A stretch of 64,000 nucleotides of DNA, from the NCBI GenBank assembly GCA_025758045.1, contig CP107208.1:62001-126000 (forward strand). The letters run 5' to 3'. A model generated the notes under the pieces. That model was not told the DNA's origin. It did not search any database and saw only the letters and a list, made by a program, of their open reading frames with translations. Positions 49,679-58,050 of the stretch are shown here, piece after piece. Positions within the stretch are counted from its first letter, which is position 1. Each line of letters begins with the position of its first letter. Position numbers and translations under genes: made by a program. The stretch is from Oscillospiraceae bacterium (GTDB taxonomy: Bacteria; Bacillota; Clostridia; Oscillospirales; Ruminococcaceae).

Positions 49679-49735
49679 AAAAATTGTAATAAGGAAAGGG
49701 CGTAATTGTGCCCTTAAAAATAAGGAGGATACCCC

Positions 49736-50947
49736 ATGAAAGTTCTGGTTATCAACTGCGGCTCTTCCAGCCTGAAGTACCAGCTCATCGACATGGACGG
49801 AGAAAAGGTTCTTTGCAAAGGTCTGTGCGAGCGCATCGGTATGGAAAGCAGCATGATCACCCACGAGGGCAACGGCAACAAGGCCACCACGCCCGCCATC
49901 TTCCCCACCCACACCGAGGCATTTGCCGAGGTTGTGAAGAAGATGACCACCGGCGAGGGCAAAGTTATTGACAGCGTTTCCGAGATCGACGCCATCGGCC
50001 ACCGTGTTGTTCACGGCGGCGAGAAGTTCAAGGAGAGCTGCCTGATCACCCCCGAGGTCGTCAAGGCTATCCATGACCTGAGCCCCCTGGCTCCCCTGCA
50101 TAACCCCGCCGCCATCCTGGGTATCGAGGCTTCCTATAAGGTCTTTGGCGAGGATAAGCCCAACATCGCTGTGTTTGATACGGCTTTCCACTCCACCATG
50201 CCCCCGAAGGCCTACATGTACGCCATCCCCTACGAGTACTACGAGAAGTACGGCGTGCGCCGCTACGGTTTCCACGGCACCAGCCACAAGTATGTCAGCC
50301 ACCGCGCCGCCGAGTTCCTGGAGGAGCCCATTGAGCGCCTGAAACTCATCACCTGCCACCTGGGCAACGGTTCCTCCATTGCCGCTGTCGACCAGGGCAA
50401 GGTCATCGACACCTCCATGGGCATGACCCCGCTGGCCGGCCTGATGATGGGCACCCGCTGCGGCGACCTGGACCCCAGCGTGGTCAACTACCTGAAATAC
50501 AACCTGGAGATCACCGGCCACGAGCTGGACGAGATCCTGAACAAGAAGTCCGGTCTGCTGGGTGTTTCCGGCGTTTCCAGCGACAAGCGCGACGTCGAGG
50601 AAGCCGCCGAGCATGGCAACGTGCGCGCACAGCTGGCCAGCGATATGCTGAACTACCAGATCAAAAAGACCATCGGCAGCTACATTGCCGCCATGGGCGG
50701 CGTGGACGCCATCGTCTTTACGGGCGGCATCGGCGAGCATGACGCCGACTCCCGCGCCAAGATCTGCCACCACATGGATTGGCTGGGCATCCGCATCGAC
50801 ACCGACAAGAACCGCGATGCTCACAAGCAGAAGAAGGACGTTGTCGAAGTTACCGCCTGGGGCGCCCGTGTCCGCACCCTGATCATTGAGACCAACGAGG
50901 AGCTGATGATCGCCCGCGACACCAAGGAAGTTGTTGAGAAGCTGTAA
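49736..50947 (+). CDS. ackA: Acetate kinase
   Basis: A 403-residue kinase with AAGGAGGAT before the ATG. VLVINCGSSSLKYQLID is the N-terminal signature, AFHSTMPPKAY and RRYGFHGTSHKYVS the substrate and catalytic region, and CHLGNGSSIAAV and FTGGIGEHDA bind nucleotide. It forms ATP and acetate from acetyl phosphate, a main energy step in fermenters. Its codons are strongly biased, as in highly expressed genes. It is a single gene with promoter and terminator; pta is not adjacent. Confidence 0.97.
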   Translation: MKVLVINCGSSSLKYQLIDMDGEKVLCKGLCERIGMESSMITHEGNGNKATTPAIFPTHTEAFAEVVKKMTTGEGKVIDSVSEIDAIGHRVVHGGEKFKESCLITPEVVKAIHDLSPLAPLHNPAAILGIEASYKVFGEDKPNIAVFDTAFHSTMPPKAYMYAIPYEYYEKYGVRRYGFHGTSHKYVSHRAAEFLEEPIERLKLITCHLGNGSSIAAVDQGKVIDTSMGMTPLAGLMMGTRCGDLDPSVVNYLKYNLEITGHELDEILNKKSGLLGVSGVSSDKRDVEEAAEHGNVRAQLASDMLNYQIKKTIGSYIAAMGGVDAIVFTGGIGEHDADSRAKICHHMDWLGIRIDTDKNRDAHKQKKDVVEVTAWGARVRTLIIETNEELMIARDTKEVVEKL

Positions 50948-50964
50948 TTGCTTCTTGCATAAAG

Positions 50965-50996
50965 AAAAGGCCAGAGCTGTTCGGCTCTGGCCTTTC
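50965..50996 (+). terminator. ackA terminator
   Basis: AAAGGCCAGAGC pairs with GCTCTGGCCTTT, then CGTTG. Confidence 0.88.
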
Positions 50997-51030
50997 GTTG
51001 TATGTAGCTCCCCTCAAGGGGAACCTATGC

Positions 51031-51486
51031 TCATTCCTCATCCGGGCAATCGCACAAATGGGCCTTTACGGCCTGCATTTCGGCGGGGATATCCTTGTCG
51101 GGCAGGTTTTTTACAGCGTCGATGCTGCCCAGCTTTTGAGCGGTCTCGTAGTACCAGCACTTGTATTCCAGCACCTGCATGGTGTCCTGCAGCTGCTGCA
51201 TCTGGGCACGCAGGGTGTCCTGCTGGCGGCGGAACATGGCCAGCCGGGCATCGATGGTGGAATCCCCCTGCATGGCCAGCTCGATGTAGATGCGGATGTC
51301 TTTTAACGACATACCGGCTTTTTTCATGCACTCGATGATGCGCAGCCATTCAAAGTCGCTATCTTTGAAAACGCGGATACCGCCCGGCGACCGCTCCACG
51401 AAGGGCAGCAGGCCCTGCTTGTCATAGTAGCGCAGCGTCGATGCCGGTACATGTAGCATCCGCGCCATCTCTCCGACTGTGTACAT
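51031..51486 (-). CDS. MerR-family regulator
   Basis: A 151-residue MerR protein. The winged HTH is YTVGEMARMLHVPASTLRYYDKQGLLPFVERSPGGIRVF. A long coiled coil follows (DARLAMFRRQQDTLRAQMQQLQDTMQVLEYKC), and the tail ends HLCDCPDEE. Cysteines at CWYY and CDC might sense a ligand or metal. The ATG at 51486 has GGAG at good distance; a GTG nine bases up is less likely. No divergent target is evident next to it. Confidence 0.9.
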   Translation of the reverse strand: MYTVGEMARMLHVPASTLRYYDKQGLLPFVERSPGGIRVFKDSDFEWLRIIECMKKAGMSLKDIRIYIELAMQGDSTIDARLAMFRRQQDTLRAQMQQLQDTMQVLEYKCWYYETAQKLGSIDAVKNLPDKDIPAEMQAVKAHLCDCPDEE

Positions 51487-51566
51487 AAACGACACGCTCC
51501 TTAAACTATACTCTAACTTTAAGTATACACGCCCGGCGCTCCGCCGTCAAGCGGGGCGCCGGGGAT

Positions 51567-51692
51567 TTTGTTCCTTCTTTGAAAAGAAGGAACCGAAGAA
51601 ACTTTCAATGAAAAATTGGGGTATCCCATACGGGATACCCCAATTTTTGTTAAGAGTTCTTTCGGTTCCTTTCTTGCAAGAAAGGAACAAAG
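51567..51692. repeat. Large fold-back repeat with central perfect palindrome
   Basis: The two outer arms of about 44 bases (TTTGTTCCTTCTTTG...GGAACCGAAGAAAC and the inverse of GAGTTCTTTCGGTTCC...GGAACAAAG) are nearly complementary. Each arm also has its own small hairpin. The centre, 51611-51648, is a 17-base perfect stem (AAAAATTGGGGTATCCC) with an ATAC loop and T/A tails, usable as a terminator for pnp. The whole looks like a small fold-back mobile repeat adopted as a terminator. Confidence 0.75.
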
Positions 51693-51702
51693 CCCCCCGG
51701 CA

Positions 51703-53865
51703 TCACTGTTGGGCAGCGGCCTCGGCGCGCTTCTTGGCGATGGCAGCCAGGGCGTCCTTGCGGGACAGATTGATGCGACCCTGCTGGTCGATGTCCGTAA
51801 CCATGACGAAGATGGGATCGCCGACAGCAACGACATCCTCCACATGCTCGACGCGATGATCGTCCAGCTTGGAGATGTGGACCAGGCCCTCTTTGCCCGG
51901 TGCGATCTCAACGAAAGCACCGAAGTTCATCAGGCGGGTCACGCGGCCCTTGTAGATGGCGCCAATCTCCGGGTCCTCCACAATGGTCTTGATGGTAGCA
52001 ATGGCGCGCTTGGCGTCATCCTGGTCAATGGCAGAGATGAAGACGTGGCCGTCCTCCTCAATGTCGATCTTGCAGTTGAAGTTGGCGCACATCTCCTGGA
52101 TGACCTTGCCGCCCTTGCCGATGACGTCCTTGATCTTGTCGACCGGGATCATCATGCTGAACATCTTGGGCGCATACTTGCTCAGCTCAGCGCGCGGCTC
52201 AGCAATGACCGGCTTGATGATCTGATCCAGGATGTACAGACGGCCCTTGCGGCACTTCTCGAGGGCCTCCTCGACGATTTCGTAGGTCAGGCCATCGACC
52301 TTGATGTCCATCTGGATGGCAGTGATGCCGCGGCGGGTGCCGCCGACCTTAAAGTCCATGTCGCCGTGGAAATCCTCGACGCCCTGGATGTCCAGCATGG
52401 TCATCCAGCGGCCGCCGTGCAGCGGGTCACCGTCGGTGATCAGGCCGCAGGAGATGCCGGCAACCGGTGCTTTGATGGGCACGCCGGCGTCCATCAAAGC
52501 CAAGGTGGAACCGCAGATGGATGCCTGAGAGGTGGAGCCGTTGGAGGACAGGACCTCAGACACGCAGCGGATGGTGTACGGGAACTCAGCCTGGTCAGGC
52601 AGCACGGGAATCAGGGCACGCTCTGCCAGGTTGCCGTGGCCGATCTCGCGGCGGCCGGGGCTGCGGGGAGCGCGGGCCTCGCCGACAGAATACGGCGGGA
52701 AGTTGTAGTGATGGATGTAACGCTTGTACTGGGTGTCAGACAGGTCGTCCATCAGCTGGGCGTCCTTGGTAGAGCCCAGGGTGCAGATGGTCAGGACCTG
52801 GGTCTGGCCGCGGGTGAACATGCCGGAACCATGCACGCGGGGCAGCAGACCGACTTCGGCAGCCAGCGGGCGGATCTCGTTGATGCCGCGGCCGTCAACA
52901 CGCTTGCCATCTTCCAGCAGCCAGGTGCGCACGACCTTCTTCTGCAGCTTGTAGCTGATGAGATCCAGGTCAGAGGCAGTCAGGTCGGGATGCTTGGCAG
53001 CGATGGCATCCATGATGGGCAGCATAGCGGCGTCGCGGACGTTCTTGTCGTCGGTGTCCATGGCGGCCTTGACTTCGTCCAGATGTTTGGCGTACACGTC
53101 GGCCAGCAGGGCGTGATCCAGCTCCACGGGGGTAAAGCTCTTCTTCGGCTTGCCGATCTCGGCCACGATGCTGTTGATAAAGGCCAGCATCTTCTTGATC
53201 TCTTCGTGACCGGCGCGGATGGCCTTCATCATGGTCTCCTCGTCGACCTCGTTGGCGCCGGCCTCGATCATAACGATCTTCTCCTCGCTGGCAGCCAGGG
53301 TCAGGGACAGGTCGCTGTGCTCGCGCTGCTCCTTGGTGGGGTTCAGCACGATCTCGCCGTCCACCAGACCGACGGACACACCGGCGATGGGGCCGCCCCA
53401 GGGAATATCAGACATGGCGATGACCAGAGAGGCACCGTTCATGCCGGATATTTCAGCGGAGCAATCGGGGTCCAGGCTCATGACGGTCATGGTCACGCAG
53501 ACATCGTTGCGCATATCCTTGGGGAACAGCGGGCGGATGGGGCGGTCGACCACGCGGGAGGACAGGATGGCATGCTCACCAGGGCGGCCCTCACGGCGCA
53601 TAAAGCTGCCGGGAATACGGCCGGCGGCGTACAGCTTTTCCTCAAACTCCACGCTCAGGGGGAAGAAATCAACGCCGTCACGGGGCTTGTCGCTCATGGT
53701 GACGTTGCACAGCACGCAGGTCTCGCCGTAGCGGATCATGGCGCTGCCGTTGGACAGACCGCACATTTTGCCGGTCTCGACCACAAAGGGGCGGCCTGCA
53801 AAGGTCGTCTCAAATTTGCGGTACTTGGGGAAGGTTTCCAGCCGGGAAGCAAATTCGTAAGCCAT
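51703..53865 (-). CDS. pnp: Polyribonucleotide nucleotidyltransferase (PNPase)
   Basis: A 720-residue protein with two RNase PH-like domains (VLCNVTMSDKPRDGVDFFPL; LRVHGSGMFTRGQTQVL-type second core), a KH domain (VIGKGGKVIQEMCANF) and an S1 domain (IYKGRVTRLMNFGAFVEIAPGKEGLVHISKL) near the C-terminus. It degrades RNA from the 3' end with phosphate and joins the degradosome. It lies downstream of rpsO, the usual order. The fold-back at 51567 follows its stop. Confidence 0.97.
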   Translation of the reverse strand: MAYEFASRLETFPKYRKFETTFAGRPFVVETGKMCGLSNGSAMIRYGETCVLCNVTMSDKPRDGVDFFPLSVEFEEKLYAAGRIPGSFMRREGRPGEHAILSSRVVDRPIRPLFPKDMRNDVCVTMTVMSLDPDCSAEISGMNGASLVIAMSDIPWGGPIAGVSVGLVDGEIVLNPTKEQREHSDLSLTLAASEEKIVMIEAGANEVDEETMMKAIRAGHEEIKKMLAFINSIVAEIGKPKKSFTPVELDHALLADVYAKHLDEVKAAMDTDDKNVRDAAMLPIMDAIAAKHPDLTASDLDLISYKLQKKVVRTWLLEDGKRVDGRGINEIRPLAAEVGLLPRVHGSGMFTRGQTQVLTICTLGSTKDAQLMDDLSDTQYKRYIHHYNFPPYSVGEARAPRSPGRREIGHGNLAERALIPVLPDQAEFPYTIRCVSEVLSSNGSTSQASICGSTLALMDAGVPIKAPVAGISCGLITDGDPLHGGRWMTMLDIQGVEDFHGDMDFKVGGTRRGITAIQMDIKVDGLTYEIVEEALEKCRKGRLYILDQIIKPVIAEPRAELSKYAPKMFSMMIPVDKIKDVIGKGGKVIQEMCANFNCKIDIEEDGHVFISAIDQDDAKRAIATIKTIVEDPEIGAIYKGRVTRLMNFGAFVEIAPGKEGLVHISKLDDHRVEHVEDVVAVGDPIFVMVTDIDQQGRINLSRKDALAAIAKKRAEAAAQQ

Positions 53866-54035
53866 AGGTTTTCTCCTTCGTTTGGGATGATATGTCGTGG
53901 CCGGACCGCACCCCGGTTTTGAGCAATAAAGCCAGCAGCCAAGCCAGATGCTTGGGTGCTCGATTTACTGCGCAAAACGGCAGGGGCGGGGCGGCCTTCG
54001 TCCATAATAAGGGATGCTAGAACAGGGGTTACTAT

Positions 54036-54077
54036 AAAAAGAACGGGCAAGGTGCATATGCACCCTGCCCGTTTTTG
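54036..54077 (-). terminator. Hairpin between rpsO and pnp
   Basis: AAAAA...CGGGCA pairs with TGCCCG...TTTTT around an inner GGTGCATATGCACC palindrome. It may end rpsO transcripts or be an RNase processing site in the rpsO-pnp message. Confidence 0.8.
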
Positions 54078-54083
54078 CGGAAA

Positions 54084-54356
54084 TTACTTGCGCAGACCCA
54101 GCTCAGCGATCAGGGCACGGTAACGGTTGATGTCCTTCTTCTGCAGGTAGGCCAGCAGATTACGACGGCGGCCGACCATCTTGAACAGGCCGCGGCGGCT
54201 GTGGTTGTCATGCTTGTTGGTCTTCAGATGCTCGGTCAAGTGGTTGATACGAGCGGTCAGCAGAGCAACCTGGACCTCCGGAGAACCGGTGTCACCCTCA
54301 TGGATGGCTGCCTTGGCGATGATGGGCTGCTTATCGATAGCAGATTTCTGGCTCAT
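54084..54356 (-). CDS. rpsO: Ribosomal protein S15
   Basis: A 90-residue protein starting MSQKSAIDK; AAGAGGTAT precedes it. HEGDTGSPEVQVALLTARINHLTEHLKTNKHDNHSRRGL is the S15 signature and MVGRRRNLLAYLQKKDINRYRALI the RNA-binding C-terminus. It binds 16S rRNA in the central domain of the small subunit. It has its own promoter and precedes pnp. Confidence 0.97.
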   Translation of the reverse strand: MSQKSAIDKQPIIAKAAIHEGDTGSPEVQVALLTARINHLTEHLKTNKHDNHSRRGLFKMVGRRRNLLAYLQKKDINRYRALIAELGLRK

Positions 54357-54461
54357 GGTAAATACCTCTTTCAAAAAAATATGGATTTGCCGAAAGCGCA
54401 GTAAGGGGTAGTTGGAACCCTAGAGGCATACGCCCCAAACCGAGCCACGGTAACAGTCATA

Positions 54462-54490
54462 AGTATACCATACCCTCCCCCAAATTACAA
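54462..54490 (-). promoter_or_regulatory. rpsO promoter
   Basis: On the minus strand TTGTAA (54485-54490), 17-base spacer, TATACT (54462-54467). Confidence 0.7.
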
Positions 54491-54515
54491 GGGGCAGGAT
54501 GCAGGTATTTTACAA

Positions 54516-56105
54516 TTATTTTGCAGACTTATCCCCTGCCCAGCGCAGCACGGTGATAAAGCCGACCGCAGCCAGGGGCAGCAGGAAAACAAAGAATGGG
54601 AAGCAGTAGCGGCTCTTGGTCTCCCAGACGAGCTGGAAGAGAAAACCTCCGAAAAACGCGATGCCAAGCAGCTGCGCCCAAACAGCACCGCCGGTTTTAC
54701 GGCGCAGCGCCAAAGTGCCGCAGCCAGCAAAGAGATACACAAAGGTCAGCAGTGCCCGCAACACGGCCTGTACCGGGGCAAACAGCACACCGCCGCCCAA
54801 CGCGGTGGCCAGCCAGCCCACGCCCCCGGCCACCGTGATGGACGGGCCGTTCATCGTCAGGGCCTCAAACCAGGGGTCCAGCCATTGCCAGGCGGTCTTT
54901 TGCAGGAAGAACTTGACCTCCTTGGGGTTGTGCAGGTAGGTGTTCCAGTACTCGCCAATACCCTTGACCGCAGCCGCATTGGCGGCGGTGGTGTCGGCGT
55001 TGTTGTCCCAGAATAGGTTCCAACTGCTTCCATCGAAACCGCCTGGCCCATAATAGGTACCGCTGTGGATACCCATAAGCACCGTGGTGCTGGCAGGCAT
55101 GCCGGTGGAGTATGGAATCGGCACACGGCTGAAAAATACCGATTGGCCGATATTTTCCACGGCTACCGGCACGGCCAGCAGCAGCGTTGCCAGCACAAGA
55201 CCGCGCAGCAGCTGCTTGCCGCTGCGCCCAAAGCCGGAAAACGCAGCCACGATGCAGACAGCAATGATAAAGATCAGCGCCGACTGATAGGCCAGTACGG
55301 CCAGTGGGAACAGCACAAAGGGCAGTGCCAGCCAGCTCGGTTTTCCGCCTTTTATAAAACGCAGCAACCCGTAGCCGCCCCACAACACCATGGCCGGGGC
55401 CGGTAAAGTGCCGTACACAAAAGAGGCATACATCGGAATGGGAACAAACAGCAGGCAGAGCACTGCGCAAAGCAACTGGGTGCGAGGTTTGGCACCAAAC
55501 TCCCTGACAATGCAGCAGAGCGCCAACAGGCAGGCCGGGGCGGAAATGGCACCAAACAGCGACCATGCCCGCAGCGCACCGTTGCCGAACATCCGGATAA
55601 ACAGCTCCATAAACAGTGCCATAGCACCCTGATAGGGGCAGGTCTGGAAATAAGTCCAGCCGTAACTGTCTGGTGCATAAGCAGAAAAATCCCCGCTCGC
55701 CAGCGCCTCAGCCATCTTCCAGACTGTCTCCTGGTCATTCGCCGGGTAGATCTGCTGGGAGAACACCCACCACAACGCCAGCGCAAATTCCAGTACAGCT
55801 GCCCCGGCAATCAGCCGATTGGTTTTTTTCTGGTCATCCAGCCCGCGCAGCAGTCGGCACAGTCCGGCCAACAAAGCGGTCAGCACCACAAACAGCAACA
55901 GTTCAGGCAGCGAGATCCCCACCCGCAGAGCCTTGCCCTCGGCCAAGGTGGAAACATCCAGCAAGTCCATCCGCGCGATCAGCGAAGCCGCTGCCAGCCC
56001 GAACAGCACCAGCGCTGCCAGCCAGGCGGCTGCACTGCCGCAGAAGGACGCAAACTTTTCCAATGTGGACTTCCGCGTAAATACGGCGGTTTTTCCATCC
56101 GACAT
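54516..56105 (-). CDS. Large membrane protein, glycosyltransferase GT-C-like
   Basis: A 529-residue protein with about twelve membrane segments. An acidic loop after the third helix (QQIYPANDQETVWKMAEALASG) and a following YGWTYFQTCPYQG look like the catalytic loop of GT-C lipid-linked sugar transferases (ArnT/PMT type). The large loop near residues 330-430 would be extracellular. It lies 17 bases after ribF, so it is transcribed with the translation operon, an unusual insertion between ribF and rpsO. Substrate unknown; assignment is by architecture. Confidence 0.65.
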   Translation of the reverse strand: MSDGKTAVFTRKSTLEKFASFCGSAAAWLAALVLFGLAAASLIARMDLLDVSTLAEGKALRVGISLPELLLFVVLTALLAGLCRLLRGLDDQKKTNRLIAGAAVLEFALALWWVFSQQIYPANDQETVWKMAEALASGDFSAYAPDSYGWTYFQTCPYQGAMALFMELFIRMFGNGALRAWSLFGAISAPACLLALCCIVREFGAKPRTQLLCAVLCLLFVPIPMYASFVYGTLPAPAMVLWGGYGLLRFIKGGKPSWLALPFVLFPLAVLAYQSALIFIIAVCIVAAFSGFGRSGKQLLRGLVLATLLLAVPVAVENIGQSVFFSRVPIPYSTGMPASTTVLMGIHSGTYYGPGGFDGSSWNLFWDNNADTTAANAAAVKGIGEYWNTYLHNPKEVKFFLQKTAWQWLDPWFEALTMNGPSITVAGGVGWLATALGGGVLFAPVQAVLRALLTFVYLFAGCGTLALRRKTGGAVWAQLLGIAFFGGFLFQLVWETKSRYCFPFFVFLLPLAAVGFITVLRWAGDKSAK

Positions 56106-56122
56106 CGTGCTTCCCTCCCCTT

Positions 56123-57049
56123 TCAGTGCTGCGCCGCGAAGTAAGCCTTGCTTTCCTCGGCGGCGTGGTGGATCAGGGCAGCAAGCTCGTCCATGGAGTT
56201 AAACTTGCGTACCGGGCACAAATATTTATGGAACTCCAGCAGCGGGGTCTGGCCGTAGACGTTGCCCACGTAGTCCGGCACAAAGGTCTCACAGGTGACG
56301 GCGGCATTGGCGCTGCTGTCCACGGTGGGACGGCGGCCGATGCCGGTAGCGGCGGGCCGCCACTGGCCGTCCAGCCAGATGCGGGTCAGGTACACACCGG
56401 TACAGGGCTGCAGGGCCTCGGCCGGATAGTTCTGATTGATGGTAGGCGTGCCCAGCTTGCCGCTGCCAATGCCCTTGCCGTGGGTCACAGCCCAATCAAT
56501 GGCGTAGGGCTTGCCCAGCATGGCGTTGGCGTCGTCCAGGCGGCCCTCCTCCAGCGCGGCGCGGATGCGGGTGGACGACACGGTCTGCCCGCCGTACTGG
56601 GCCATGGGCACTACGTCTACGGTGATGCCGTAGGGGGCACAGAGCTGCTCCAGCAGCGCTACATTGCCTGCGGCGTAAGCGCCAAAGGTAAAGTTGTCGC
56701 CGCAGAAGACCGCCTTTGCATGGAAGCAGTCCACCAGCACACGGCGGACAAAATCCTCCGGCGAGAGGGCGCGGAACTCCTCAAAGGATGGCTCCCAATA
56801 CTGGGCGATACCCAGCTGGGCCACGCGGGTGTGCTTTTGCGCCAGTGAGAGGATACGCCCGCCCTTCAGGCTGTTGTTGCCGGGCAGCTCAAAGGTAAAA
56901 GCAGCGGCAGTCAGGCCATGTTGCGCCGCATAGGTAACGGCAGCGCCCAGCACAGCGCGGTGCCCGGAGTGTACGCCGTCAAAATACCCCAGCGCAACGG
57001 CACTGTCCTGCGGGGCGGGGGCCGGGGTCAAGGTGTGGTAAATTTGCAT
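56123..57049 (-). CDS. ribF: Bifunctional riboflavin kinase/FAD synthetase
   Basis: A 308-residue protein. The N-terminal FAD synthetase half has ALGYFDGVHSGHRAVL (HxGH-like) and FCGDNFTFGAYAAGN; the C-terminal flavokinase half has KLGTPTINQNYP and GIGRRPTVDSS. It makes FMN and FAD from riboflavin and ATP. It starts six bases after truB, which is the usual partner order. No FMN riboswitch is needed or seen here. Confidence 0.95.
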   Translation of the reverse strand: MQIYHTLTPAPAPQDSAVALGYFDGVHSGHRAVLGAAVTYAAQHGLTAAAFTFELPGNNSLKGGRILSLAQKHTRVAQLGIAQYWEPSFEEFRALSPEDFVRRVLVDCFHAKAVFCGDNFTFGAYAAGNVALLEQLCAPYGITVDVVPMAQYGGQTVSSTRIRAALEEGRLDDANAMLGKPYAIDWAVTHGKGIGSGKLGTPTINQNYPAEALQPCTGVYLTRIWLDGQWRPAATGIGRRPTVDSSANAAVTCETFVPDYVGNVYGQTPLLEFHKYLCPVRKFNSMDELAALIHHAAEESKAYFAAQH

Positions 57050-57055
57050 GGGCGT

Positions 57056-57949
57056 TCAGTCCCTTTCGCAAAATAGTTTTTCTACATTCAGTACGCCGCC
57101 GGTGATGGCCGCCAGCCCTAAGAACGCTCCGTCCGGGCCGTACACGCGGTAGCGGCCGTCCTCGGCGGGATAATGGCTGGTAGGGCAGCCGTTCAGCAGG
57201 TGCTTTTTCACGGCATTGTCCACATGCAGCTGGGGCAGCGGTGCAAACACGGTCTCGATCGGCAGCATCCAGCCGTTCGATTCCAGCGCACCGCTCTCGG
57301 CGGCAGCTAAAATCTCCGGCAATGTATGGCACTGTTCGATGCCAAATTCTCCGGCCTGGGTGCGGCGCAGCGCGGCCAGCGTGGCGGGCACACCCAGGGC
57401 TGTGCCGATGTCCTCGGCCAACACGCGGATATAGGTGCCCTTGGAGCAGCTCACCCGCAGGGTATAATCGCCGGGGGCGGGGCTGCCCAGATATTCAATG
57501 CTGTACACAGTGATGGGCCGGGGCGTGCGCTCGACAGTCTGGCCCTTGCGTGCGGCCTTATACAACGGCTGGCCGTTGATTTTGACCGCCGAATACATCG
57601 GCGGCAGCTGCATCAACTCACCGGTGAACTGGGGCAGCACGGCTTTCAGTTCGCTTTCCCCTACTGTGACGGGGGCTGTTTCCAGCGCCGTGCCGGTGAT
57701 GTCGCCGGTATCGGTGCGCAGGCCCAAGCGGATCGTAGCTTCGTAGGTTTTATCGTGGTTCAGCTGGCGGTCGGCAGCCGCGGTGGCTTTGCCGATAAAC
57801 ACGGCGAGCACACCGGTCGCCATAGGGTCCAGTGTGCCCGAGTGCCCCAGCTTGCGTGTGCCCAAAGCGCCGCGCAGCTTCGCCAGCACATCAAAGCTGG
57901 TCCAGCCTGCGGGCTTATCCACGGGCAAAATGCCGTTTGGCGTTTGCAT
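57056..57949 (-). CDS. truB: tRNA pseudouridine(55) synthase
   Basis: A 297-residue protein starting MQTPNGILPVDKPAGWTS; AAGGAA precedes this ATG, and the longer frame upstream runs through a repeat. GHSGTLDPMATGVL carries the catalytic Asp41. SCSKGTYIRVLAEDIG and a C-terminal PUA-like part follow. It makes pseudouridine 55 in the T-loop of all tRNAs. It lies between nrnA and ribF. Confidence 0.95.
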   Translation of the reverse strand: MQTPNGILPVDKPAGWTSFDVLAKLRGALGTRKLGHSGTLDPMATGVLAVFIGKATAAADRQLNHDKTYEATIRLGLRTDTGDITGTALETAPVTVGESELKAVLPQFTGELMQLPPMYSAVKINGQPLYKAARKGQTVERTPRPITVYSIEYLGSPAPGDYTLRVSCSKGTYIRVLAEDIGTALGVPATLAALRRTQAGEFGIEQCHTLPEILAAAESGALESNGWMLPIETVFAPLPQLHVDNAVKKHLLNGCPTSHYPAEDGRYRVYGPDGAFLGLAAITGGVLNVEKLFCERD

Positions 57950-57998
57950 ACGCAGGGTTCCTTTTCTGTTTCGATTATAAAGCAGTCTTGCCTGCCGT

Positions 57999-58037
57999 GA
58001 TTCTGTAGGGGCGGACGCGAGCATCGACCCCTACAAA
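57999..58037. repeat. Short intergenic inverted repeat, copy 2
   Basis: Starts GATTCTGTAGGGGCGGACGC and ends ATCGACCCCTACAAA; the inverse of 13673-13710 with few changes. It sits between nrnA and truB inside the operon. Confidence 0.65.
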
Positions 58038-58050
58038 CAGATGGCAAAAT

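Noticed and set aside
51616..53922. Plus-strand open frame of 768 codons
   Set aside because: Antisense shadow of pnp; no motif and no start signal.
57950..58024. Longer TruB start at 58024
   Set aside because: The extension translates through an intergenic repeat; the ATG at 57949 has its own ribosome site and matches the family start.
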